Assembly: GCA_964426895.1 (NCBI GenBank) | Contig: CAYRSH010000051.1 | Span: 1 to 11,026 of the forward strand | Source: Caldipriscus sp964426895 | GTDB lineage: Bacteria; Hydrothermota; Hydrothermia; LBFQ01 | DNA length: 11,026 nucleotides | Reading direction: 5' to 3' | Shown here: one piece after another, positions 5,501-11,026 of the stretch | Layout: each line of letters starts with the position of its first letter | How positions within the stretch are numbered: the stretch's first letter is position 1 | Translations under genes and position numbers: made by a program | The notes under the pieces: model-generated | Told to the model about the DNA's origin: nothing | The model's database searches: none | The model's input: only the letters and a program-made list of their open reading frames with translations

Positions 5501-5529
5501 ATTTTAAGGTTGTAAAGTTATAATTTCAA
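5501..5529 (-). promoter_or_regulatory. Promoter of the PqqD-like/ABC/solenoid operon
   Basis: TTGAAA (5529-5524) and TAAAAT (5506-5501) on the minus strand have a 17-bp spacer. The -10 box ends 9 nt before the ATG at 5491. The 20 bases at 5499-5518 differ at one position from 97-116, the promoter of the partial cytochrome c gene. Confidence 0.75.
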
Positions 5530-5562
5530 TGTAGAAAATCCCACGGATAAATCTTCCCCTCT

Positions 5563-5568
5563 TATAAT
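5563..5568 (+). promoter_or_regulatory. -10 box for the propeller-like lipoprotein/TadA pair
   Basis: TATAAT in CCCTCTTATAATACCC lies 8 nt before the ATG at 5577. No clear -35 is seen. It is divergent from the 5501-5529 promoter within an 85-bp intergenic region. Confidence 0.65.
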
Positions 5569-5576
5569 ACCCGTTG

Positions 5577-6569
5577 ATGGGTAAAAGGTTGTTATTTTTA
5601 ACGCTTTTGGGAACAATTTTCGGGTGCGCTCCACAAGGTCCAAGTGATTTTATGAACATACCGGAACCCTCGGAATATATGCGGGGCTTTTTCCCGTTAA
5701 AGGTGGTATTTGATAACAAGAAAGCGAACGAAATGGTTATATTGATGGCGAGGGGAGGGGGTATAAACGAGATGAGATTACTCGCCATTAGCATGCCAGT
5801 AGGTCAGAAGTTGTGGGAATACAGTATTACCAATCAAACCGTAAAAGATGTAGCACCGGATCCCGATGGTGGGGTTTGGGTTTTTGTTGAGGATTGGAAA
5901 ACTGAGGGTAGGAGAAGGGTTAGGGATTTTAAACTGTTGAAAATTGTAGAAGGGAAAAATACAGCATCCGTTGATATTCCAGATACGATTTATACCGATT
6001 GGTATTCATTTGTGGTTACAAAGGATATGTTCATAGGAAAACCGGTTTCTCCACCGTTGTATTTCGGTGCATGTTCCCGTACGGGTGATTTGATAAAGGC
6101 GGCTCCAAAATTCAAGAATTTAAGGGAGTATTACAACGAATTTAAGAAATATGCCTCAACATACAACTTCCGCAAGTTTGTAGCCGTAGTGGGCAAAAAA
6201 CTGTACTCAATATCCGAGGCCTTGGATACAATGGAAATTTACGATATTGAAAACGAAAGTTTAATATCAAAAGTTCATCTCGGAAAACCACAAATAATCC
6301 CGAAAGGGCCGGGCAAGGCCGTTATTTTAAACCGTGTCATGTCGGTGGGTACCAAGGGCGATACATTATGGGTTCTAACTTTGAAAGATATACGGTATTA
6401 TTACGATGGTAAGTTAATATATGCCATTGATTTTGGGGATAAAAGGTTCCTTACGGGGGTGGTTAAAAGGGATACCTTTTACTGGATTACATACGACAAA
6501 GCGGTTAGGTTGGCCGCTGTGAGCAGGTATAAGGTTCTTAAAGCGGAAGAGGTTGATGGGGAAAGATGA
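5577..6569 (+). CDS. Lipoprotein, possibly beta-propeller-like, function unknown
   Basis: A 330-residue lipoprotein from ATG 5577: K3 R4, a hydrophobic core and lipobox IFGC with C17, followed by a Pro-rich tether. The body alternates short beta strands with phrases such as VAPDPDGGVWVFVE, KLLKIVEGK, GDTLWVLTLKD and RDTFYWITYDKAVRL. These resemble blades of the 6-bladed propeller lipoproteins found in Bacteroidota-like genomes. No catalytic motif is seen. A TTG three bases upstream (5574) is in frame, but ATG fits better and gives the compact MGKR signal start. The 3' end overlaps the tadA start by 14 nt, so the two are translated from one message. The propeller assignment is an inference from strand rhythm only. 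Confidence 0.7.
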   Translation: MGKRLLFLTLLGTIFGCAPQGPSDFMNIPEPSEYMRGFFPLKVVFDNKKANEMVILMARGGGINEMRLLAISMPVGQKLWEYSITNQTVKDVAPDPDGGVWVFVEDWKTEGRRRVRDFKLLKIVEGKNTASVDIPDTIYTDWYSFVVTKDMFIGKPVSPPLYFGACSRTGDLIKAAPKFKNLREYYNEFKKYASTYNFRKFVAVVGKKLYSISEALDTMEIYDIENESLISKVHLGKPQIIPKGPGKAVILNRVMSVGTKGDTLWVLTLKDIRYYYDGKLIYAIDFGDKRFLTGVVKRDTFYWITYDKAVRLAAVSRYKVLKAEEVDGER

Positions 6570-6999
6570 GTTTTGGATGTCTTTGGCAATATGCGAAGCC
6601 GAGAAGGCTTTACGGAAAGGTGAAGTACCCGTTGGTGCGGTTATCGTAAAAGGAGATAAGTTAGTTTCCAAAGCGCACAATTTGACTTCAAAAAACCCTT
6701 TATTTCATGCCGAAATTTTGGCAATGTTAAAGGCAAACGCAAAAGATTTAAGGGATTCAAGTGTTTATGTAACCGTTGAGCCTTGTATTATGTGTAGTGG
6801 GGCTCTGGTTTTGGCAAAAGTTAAAGAGGTGATTTTTTCCATACCGAATGAAAAATTTGGTGGAACATATACACTATACCAGATCCCTTTGGATACGAGG
6901 TTAAACCATAGGGTTGCGGTGCGTAAGGGTCCTTTTGGAGAAGAGGCTAAGGCTTTGATGGAGGAATACTTTGGAAAAAAGAGGTTGAAAGGGGATTAA
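6556..6999 (+). CDS. tadA: tRNA-specific adenosine deaminase TadA
   Basis: A 147-residue cytidine-deaminase-fold enzyme that converts A34 to inosine in the tRNA-Arg anticodon. The zinc site and catalytic Glu are intact: H51-A52-E53 and P76-C77-I78-M79-C80. The VPVGAVIV strand (24-31) and the N42 region are typical of TadA. The ATG at 6556 overlaps the 3' end of the lipoprotein gene and is preceded by GAAGAGG, a fair Shine-Dalgarno; an in-frame TTG at 6553 is less likely. This is one of the few genes here that begins without a -10 box directly upstream, fitting its internal place in the unit. Confidence 0.92.
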   Translation: MGKDEFWMSLAICEAEKALRKGEVPVGAVIVKGDKLVSKAHNLTSKNPLFHAEILAMLKANAKDLRDSSVYVTVEPCIMCSGALVLAKVKEVIFSIPNEKFGGTYTLYQIPLDTRLNHRVAVRKGPFGEEAKALMEEYFGKKRLKGD

Positions 7000-7010
7000 T
7001 TTTTCACCCT

Positions 7011-7016
7011 TATAAT
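7011..7016 (+). promoter_or_regulatory. -10 box for the HMA-domain gene
   Basis: TATAAT in CACCCTTATAATTTCC lies 9 nt before the ATG at 7026, in the 26-bp gap after tadA. A TTGAAA at 6985-6990 gives a long 20-bp spacer, so the -35 is doubtful. Confidence 0.65.
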
Positions 7017-7025
7017 TTCCATACC

Positions 7026-7406
7026 ATGAAAAGGATAGCATTGGTTTTGGCAGCCGGTTTGGTGGCGGGATATTATACAAGCCTCTGGGCATGTCCGGGG
7101 GATGGAAAGGCAAAAGCCCAATACATAAATGAAGATGAGAAAACTCTAAAACCCTACAAAGCCGTATTCGTTGAGGATGCCGATTTATCCAATTATAAGG
7201 TTTATGAACTCACCGTAAAGGGGGTTATGTGCGAAGATTGTGTAAAGAAGATAGAGGCCAATCTCAAAGGGGTTAAAGGTGTTGTCGCTATGGAATACAT
7301 ATGGGATACGAAGACTTTGAGGGTATGGGGGGATAATGTGGTTATGGATAAGGTTATGAGTGCAATAAAAAAGGCGGGGTATAAGGCAAAGCCAAAATCC
7401 GCATAG
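7026..7406 (+). CDS. Exported HMA-domain heavy-metal-binding protein
   Basis: A 126-residue protein with an N-terminal export signal (K2 R3, a hydrophobic core, SLWA before C23) and a C-terminal HMA domain. The domain has the family metal site M68-C69-E70-D71-C72 followed by VKKIEANLKGVKGVV and ends with the conserved IKKAGYKAK. HMA domains bind Cu(I), Zn or Hg; the Met-Cys-x-x-Cys loop is most often a copper or mercury site. Most free-standing HMA proteins are cytoplasmic chaperones, so the signal places this one in the periplasm or on a membrane. The sequence LWAC could be an irregular lipobox with Trp at -2, or C23 may be the first mature residue after signal peptidase I. The link to the redox genes in the window is not shown. 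Confidence 0.85.
   Translation: MKRIALVLAAGLVAGYYTSLWACPGDGKAKAQYINEDEKTLKPYKAVFVEDADLSNYKVYELTVKGVMCEDCVKKIEANLKGVKGVVAMEYIWDTKTLRVWGDNVVMDKVMSAIKKAGYKAKPKSA
7393..7398 (+). promoter_or_regulatory. Weak -10 candidate for the rlmI-like gene
   Basis: CAAAAT, in GCCAAAATCC, lies 8 nt before the TTG at 7407, inside the last codons of the HMA gene. It keeps the spacing of the other boxes but lacks the first T, so it is only a possibility; TAG-TTG coupling to the upstream gene is the alternative. Confidence 0.25.
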
Positions 7407-8558
7407 TTGGTTAAAATCCTCGTAGGGGATAAGGCTTCAAGAAAGGTTAAAAGGTTATACCCTTGGGTTTTTGCCGATGAGATTATAAGGGTTGAGGGTG
7501 AGGGTTATGAGGCGGAGGTATATGATAAAAACGGTTTTGTGGCATTTGGAACATATTCCCCAAATTCAAGGATTAGGTTCAGGTTCTTAGGGTTTGAAAG
7601 GGAAAGAATAGATGAGGAGTTCTTTGAAAAAAGGTTTATCAGGGCGTTAAATATAAGGGAAGGGATTAATTCAAACGCTTACCGTTTGGTGTTTTCGGAA
7701 AGCGATTTTCTCGGGGGGTTAATAGTTGATAGGTATAAAAACGGCTTTGTTATACAAATAAGGTCTAAACCTATGGAAGTTTTTAAAAACTTTGTGGTTG
7801 AAGGGTTAAAAAAATCCTTCTCACCGGAATTCGTATACGAAAGGAGTGATATGACATCCCGTAAGGATGAAGGGTTGAAACCCTTTAAAGGGTTGTTGTA
7901 CGGTAGAATTCCCGAAAGCTTAATAATTGAAGAAAACGGGTTTAACTTCTTGGTGGATATAGTTGGGGGTTTAAAGACGGGTTTTTACTTGGATCAAAGG
8001 GATAACAGGGAGTACCTTTTTGAGAGTTTAAGGGGTGGTGAAAAGGTTTTAGACCTCTTTTGTTATACCGGTGCCTTCTCCGTATATCTTTCAAAAAAGG
8101 CGAAGGAAATAGTTGCCGTTGATATAAACGACAATGCCCTTGAAATTGCAAAGGAAAATTTAAAACTGAACGGATGCAAAAATGTAAATCTCATAAACCT
8201 TGATGCCTTTGAGTTTTTAAAAACAGAAAAGGAACTTTACGACCTCATTATAGCAGACCCTCCGGCCATTTCAAAGAAGAAGTCCGAAAAGGGAAGTATT
8301 AAATGGGCTATATGGAAACTTGCGGTTTTATCCTTGAAGAGGTTGAAGGATTACGGGAGGCTTTTTATATGTTCTTGTACTTATCAGATGGATGTTAAGG
8401 ATATGCTAAGGCAGATAAGGTTGGCGAGTTTTGATACGGGAATACCGATAGCAATCTTATCAATAAGAACCCAACCAAAGGATCACCCATACATTCCCCA
8501 TTTTCCGGAAAGTTTATACCTCAAATGTCTTGATGTTTTAAAACTACCAAAGCCTTAA
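7407..8558 (+). CDS. rlmI: RlmI-like 23S rRNA (cytosine-5) methyltransferase
   Basis: A 383-residue protein close to the length of E. coli RlmI (396), which makes m5C1962 in 23S rRNA using SAM. The N-terminal PUA-like region begins KRLYPWVFADEI and is followed by a central region with FLGGLIVDRY. The Rossmann methyltransferase domain has GFYLDQRDNR, motif I VLDLFCYTGAFS (214-225), motif II VAVDIN, motif IV DPPA (284-287) and a CSCTYQM motif whose C324 is the likely nucleophile. The TTG start follows the TAG stop of the HMA gene with no gap and no Shine-Dalgarno. The 3' end overlaps the convergent peptidase gene by 15 nt. Close relatives such as RlmK/L domains share these motifs, so substrate position is inferred. 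Confidence 0.85.
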   Translation: MVKILVGDKASRKVKRLYPWVFADEIIRVEGEGYEAEVYDKNGFVAFGTYSPNSRIRFRFLGFERERIDEEFFEKRFIRALNIREGINSNAYRLVFSESDFLGGLIVDRYKNGFVIQIRSKPMEVFKNFVVEGLKKSFSPEFVYERSDMTSRKDEGLKPFKGLLYGRIPESLIIEENGFNFLVDIVGGLKTGFYLDQRDNREYLFESLRGGEKVLDLFCYTGAFSVYLSKKAKEIVAVDINDNALEIAKENLKLNGCKNVNLINLDAFEFLKTEKELYDLIIADPPAISKKKSEKGSIKWAIWKLAVLSLKRLKDYGRLFICSCTYQMDVKDMLRQIRLASFDTGIPIAILSIRTQPKDHPYIPHFPESLYLKCLDVLKLPKP

Positions 8559-9992
8559 CTTTTTTGCGAGTTGAAAGGGGGAATACCTGAGTCCCAAACT
8601 CCACAAACCCTTTAAAAATTCCCCACCCTCTTCGTTAAAATACCACTCCTCACCAAACTCACCCTTCAAATATTCCCTTAAAGCGTATTCAACCTCCCAA
8701 GCCTGTGAGTAATCAACGCTGTAAAAACCAAAATCCAAATCCCAAAAATAGTTATATGGGGGGTGAAACACACCCGTGGCATCCGTGAGTATTTGTGAAT
8801 ATAACTTTGGACCTATGTCTTCCCAATTATCATAAGAAAACAGTTTGGTCTCATAAATAACCTTGGCCGCATACCTACGCCTCAAATACAAATATGCAAA
8901 CTGCCTATAATTTATGAAACTTTCCAATCTTTCTTTTTTTCCGAAAAATCTTTCAATCCACGGTTTGGAATCGGTAATATATTGAAAGTTAAAAGCAAAA
9001 ATCTCCGATGTTCCAGACCTACCTATGAGTCTATAAATTTCCGGCAAACTTTTATCGGTGTGCGCAAAGTGTAAGGCGTGCCCCATCTCGTGGAATAAGG
9101 TGGCAATATCTTTAAAATATCCGGAAGGCTTCACAACTACGATAACCTCATCGGGTATTTTTATTGGAGCACAAAAAGCCCTTGGGGATTTTGTAGGCCT
9201 ATTCTCGTCGTCTATTTTTAGGTTTTTCATATCTCCGAGGTTTAAACCCATACCTTTTAATGTTTCGTCCAGAACATACCTGCAATCATCCGTTTTAAAA
9301 TCCCGGAAATGATAACCGGATAAAAGGAAGGTTATATCGTATGTCTGAACCTCACCCCAATCCAACCCCAAGAATTCCTTAAAAACCCACCCCGCCAAAT
9401 CCCTATATTCCCTTTCCGTTTCCTTTAAAAACCCGGATAAAGAATTGGCATAACCTTTTATATCTTCTTTCAACTTAGCACTTTCGTAGGATAATATGCT
9501 TGGGTATCCGAATTCTTTCCTAATTATGTTTAACCTCTTCTTAGCCAATTCAACTTTGTATTTGGTTAATTCTTCAATTATAGGTATAGTCCTTTCGCTT
9601 AAAGATTTTCTTATCTCCCTGTTTTCTTCCCTCTCAATTATATTGGCCACCATTCTAAAAGGGATGCTTTTGCCATTGAAATCTACGGTTTTTGAAATTT
9701 CCAACTCTTGAAGTTTTTGAACATCCTGTACGGTTTTTAAAAACAAAAAGTTTTCCAACAAAGCAAAAATCACCCTATCAAAGGCTTCAAACTCCTCATT
9801 TGGGGCATCTTCTGGTAAATTGTTCTTCTCCCTTATAACCTTCCCTACGGTTTCCAATGTGAATAGGTTGGCATATTTTTGGAATATTACCCCGTATTCG
9901 GGCTTTTCCTTTAAACCGGCACCTAAGAAATAACTTTCCCTTAGTATTTCCTCCCGAAAACTCTCATAACTTTTTAAAATATCTTCAAGCAA
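8544..9992 (-). CDS. M3-family zinc oligopeptidase
   Basis: A 482-residue metallopeptidase of the thimet oligopeptidase/PepF type, shorter than typical PepF (about 600). The zinc motif HEMGH is at 301-305, and E330 in SGTSEIFAFNF is the probable third ligand. The C-terminal GFYSVDYSQAWEVEYALREYL matches the M3 region with transition-state tyrosines. No signal peptide is present, so it should act in the cytoplasm on short peptides. The long helical N-terminal half suits the closed-channel fold that restricts substrate size. The TTG start at 9992 is 2 nt after the tRNA-Glu discriminator base, with no Shine-Dalgarno and no separate promoter, so it should be co-transcribed with the tRNA. No alternative start with better support was found nearby. 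Confidence 0.88.
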   Translation of the reverse strand: MLEDILKSYESFREEILRESYFLGAGLKEKPEYGVIFQKYANLFTLETVGKVIREKNNLPEDAPNEEFEAFDRVIFALLENFLFLKTVQDVQKLQELEISKTVDFNGKSIPFRMVANIIEREENREIRKSLSERTIPIIEELTKYKVELAKKRLNIIRKEFGYPSILSYESAKLKEDIKGYANSLSGFLKETEREYRDLAGWVFKEFLGLDWGEVQTYDITFLLSGYHFRDFKTDDCRYVLDETLKGMGLNLGDMKNLKIDDENRPTKSPRAFCAPIKIPDEVIVVVKPSGYFKDIATLFHEMGHALHFAHTDKSLPEIYRLIGRSGTSEIFAFNFQYITDSKPWIERFFGKKERLESFINYRQFAYLYLRRRYAAKVIYETKLFSYDNWEDIGPKLYSQILTDATGVFHPPYNYFWDLDFGFYSVDYSQAWEVEYALREYLKGEFGEEWYFNEEGGEFLKGLWSLGLRYSPFQLAKKLRLW

Positions 9993-9994
9993 AA

Positions 9995-10069
9995 CGCCCC
10001 CACCGGGATTTGAACCCGGGTTTCGTGGCTGAGAACCACGCGTCCTGGACCTGGCTAGACGATGGGGGC
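9995..10069 (-). tRNA. tRNA-Glu (anticodon CTC)
   Basis: The minus strand folds as a standard 75-nt cloverleaf. The acceptor stem GCCCCCA pairs with TGGGGGC, with discriminator G at 9995. The D-arm GTCT...AGGAC has the tRNA-Glu hallmark TCGTCTAG. The anticodon stem CGTGG/CCACG encloses loop TTCTCAG with anticodon CTC, and the T-arm CCGGG TTCAAAT CCCGG is perfect. The 3' CCA is not encoded. It reads GAG codons. Confidence 0.97.
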
Positions 10070-10079
10070 AGAAGTGGAT

Positions 10080-10085
10080 ATTATA
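10080..10085 (-). promoter_or_regulatory. -10 box for tRNA-Glu and the M3 peptidase
   Basis: TATAAT on the minus strand, in CACCCTTATAATATCC, lies 10 nt before the first base of the tRNA. Transcription would therefore start only about 3-4 nt before the mature tRNA 5' end. No convincing -35 is visible. Confidence 0.65.
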
Positions 10086-10105
10086 AGGGTGATTGTTTTC
10101 CGCCT

Positions 10106-10111
10106 TAGAAT
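10106..10111 (+). promoter_or_regulatory. -10 box for the Uma2 pair
   Basis: TAGAAT in CCGCCTTAGAAT lies 9 nt before the ATG at 10121, matching the spacing of the other boxes. It is divergent from the tRNA promoter. Confidence 0.5.
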
Positions 10112-10120
10112 TTATGTTAT

Positions 10121-10567
10121 ATGCTACCGATTAATCATCAAAGGATTTTGGGTAAATTGGTGTTTTTAATATTTTCTTTTGTATCCAAGGATGAAAAGGG
10201 TGAGGTGTTAATCTTTCCCGTAAATGTTGTTTTAAGCGATAATGTGGAAGTCCAACCGGATATTGTTTATATCTCAAAAGAGAAGATAGGGATAATAGGC
10301 GAAATGGCCATAACGGGCATACCGGATTTGGTTGTGGAAATAATATCACCGGGTAGTTATAGGAGAGATAGGTATGAGAAGTTTAGGATATACGAGGAAT
10401 TTAAAGTTAAAGAGTATTGGATAGTTTTACCCGGAGAAAAAGTAATAGAGGTCTGGTGTTTAAAGGAAGATAATTATGTATTACACTCCATAGCCGCTGA
10501 AAAAGGGGAGGTTGAAAGTTGCATTTTAAAGGGCTTAAAGGTAAAGGTTGAGGAGGTGTTTAAATGA
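10121..10567 (+). CDS. Uma2-family (DUF820) protein lacking its N-terminus
   Basis: A 148-residue protein related to the PD-(D/E)XK nuclease-like Uma2 family. From residue 3 on (PINHQRI) it aligns with the next gene from its PAPTPWHQKI segment, sharing blocks such as QPDIVYISKE, GIIGE, PDLVVEI and VKEYWIV-PGEK. Predicted active-site residues D47, E73 and K87 are kept. Compared with its neighbour it lacks about 33 N-terminal residues, including the conserved YEVING strand. In-frame sequence just upstream still reads LCY before a TAG at 10106-10108, so similarity fades into a stop. It may be a decayed copy or a shortened protein expressed from the -10 box 9 nt before its ATG. Uma2 proteins are common in thermophiles and cyanobacteria; their biological role is not established. 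Confidence 0.7.
   Translation: MLPINHQRILGKLVFLIFSFVSKDEKGEVLIFPVNVVLSDNVEVQPDIVYISKEKIGIIGEMAITGIPDLVVEIISPGSYRRDRYEKFRIYEEFKVKEYWIVLPGEKVIEVWCLKEDNYVLHSIAAEKGEVESCILKGLKVKVEEVFK
10551..10558 (+). promoter_or_regulatory. Strong Shine-Dalgarno for the second Uma2 gene
   Basis: AGGAGGTG, complementary to the 16S rRNA 3' end, lies 5 nt before the ATG at 10564 while also encoding the end of the first Uma2 gene. It is the only textbook ribosome-binding site I see in the window. Confidence 0.7.
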
Positions 10568-11026
10568 AAGCGGAAGTTAAGGAGAAGGTTTGGACATACG
10601 AGGATTACTTAAAACTTGAAGATGATAATCGTTATGAGGTTATTAACGGGAGGTTATACGAAATGCCAGCACCAACTCCTTGGCATCAAAAGATTTCGGC
10701 AAGGATATTTCTAATAATCTCAAAATTTCTAAAAGAAGGGGAATTATATTATTCACCTATAGATGTTGTGTTAAGCGAAGATATGGTATTGCAACCTGAT
10801 ATAGTTTATATTTCAAAGGAAAACCTTGGTATAATAGGGGAGAAAGCGATAATGGGTGCTCCTGACTTGGTAGTTGAAATCGTTTCCCCATCAACTACGA
10901 GAAGGGATACGGTTGTTAAGAAGGGAATTTATGAAGATTTTAGTGTTAAAGAGTATTGGATTGTTTATCCAGGTGAAAAGGCAATGGAGGTATGGGCTTT
11001 AAACGAAAGCGGAAAGTATGAACTTT
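10564..11026 (+). CDS. Uma2-family (DUF820) protein, C-terminus beyond the window
   Basis: The first 154 residues of a Uma2-family protein; the usual length is about 180-200, so little is missing. It begins with the family N-terminus: WTYEDYLKLEDDNRYEVING with E25 and G29, then MPAPTPWHQKIS. Predicted PD-(D/E)XK active-site residues are D79 (QPD), E105 (LVVEI) and K119 or K120, followed by the diagnostic VKEYWIV motif. The ATG overlaps the stop of the first copy (ATGA) and has a strong Shine-Dalgarno, so the two copies are co-translated. Nuclease activity is inferred from the fold; no partner methylase or transposase is visible here. Confidence 0.85.
   Translation, partial: MKAEVKEKVWTYEDYLKLEDDNRYEVINGRLYEMPAPTPWHQKISARIFLIISKFLKEGELYYSPIDVVLSEDMVLQPDIVYISKENLGIIGEKAIMGAPDLVVEIVSPSTTRRDTVVKKGIYEDFSVKEYWIVYPGEKAMEVWALNESGKYEL

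Noticed and set aside
5519..5534. TATAAT followed 4 nt later by ATG-TAG on the plus strand
   Set aside because: It looks like a leaderless start, but the frame is a single codon and the box overlaps the -35 of the opposite promoter; most likely chance in AT-rich DNA.
7879..7894. 16-bp palindrome AACCCTTTAAAGGGTT
   Set aside because: It lies within the rlmI-like coding region, no second copy is seen, and such AT/GC-run palindromes arise easily from Lys, Pro and Gly codons.
9058..9312. Plus-strand open frame of 84 codons
   Set aside because: It is antisense to the zinc-motif region of the M3 peptidase, so it is a shadow of a well-supported gene.

Overview
This window looks like a compact, AT-rich bacterial chromosome segment, probably from a thermophilic diderm of an uncultivated lineage. 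The reasons are: four clear lipoprotein signal peptides, a Tat-type signal, Lys/Glu-rich proteins, heavy use of AGG (Arg) and ATA (Ile) codons, overlapping genes and almost no intergenic DNA. The longest non-coding stretch is about 118 bp (90-207). No stretch exceeds 300 bp without a gene, and no insertion sequence, CRISPR array or clear intrinsic terminator was seen. I cannot name the phylum from this sequence alone.

Layout. (1) 1-1658, minus strand: a respiratory or redox block. A YceI-like protein is followed by a four-helix b-type-cytochrome-like membrane protein, a lipoprotein with two c-type heme motifs split by a beta-domain, and then, from its own promoter, the start of a probable secreted cytochrome c that runs off the left edge. 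(2) 1693-4095, plus strand: a DUF218/YdcF-like membrane protein, a large unknown lipoprotein and the GTPase Era. (3) 5491-4090, minus strand: a three-gene operon of a Tat-signal PqqD-like protein, an ABC ATPase with two altered catalytic positions, and a lipoprotein made of 16-residue solenoid repeats. This is the best candidate here for an undescribed system. (4) 5577-8558, plus strand: an unknown lipoprotein overlapping TadA (tRNA adenosine deaminase), an exported HMA heavy-metal-binding protein and an RlmI-like rRNA methyltransferase. (5) 10069-8544, minus strand: tRNA-Glu(CTC) directly followed by an M3-family zinc peptidase. (6) 10121-11026, plus strand: two tandem Uma2-family (PD-(D/E)XK-like) proteins, the first lacking its N-terminus and the second cut by the window edge.

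The most striking pattern is regulatory. Nearly every unit's first gene (and tRNA-Glu) has a -10 box of the form CCTTAWAAT only 6-10 nt before its first base. This implies leaderless or near-leaderless mRNAs, with AUG, GUG, UUG and possibly AUA starts. Internal genes instead start on ATGA or TAATG overlaps with the upstream stop codon, and only one (the second Uma2 gene) has a textbook Shine-Dalgarno sequence. In two places the -10 box overlaps or lies within a few bases of the stop codon of the preceding same-strand gene, so what looks like an operon may be separately transcribed genes.
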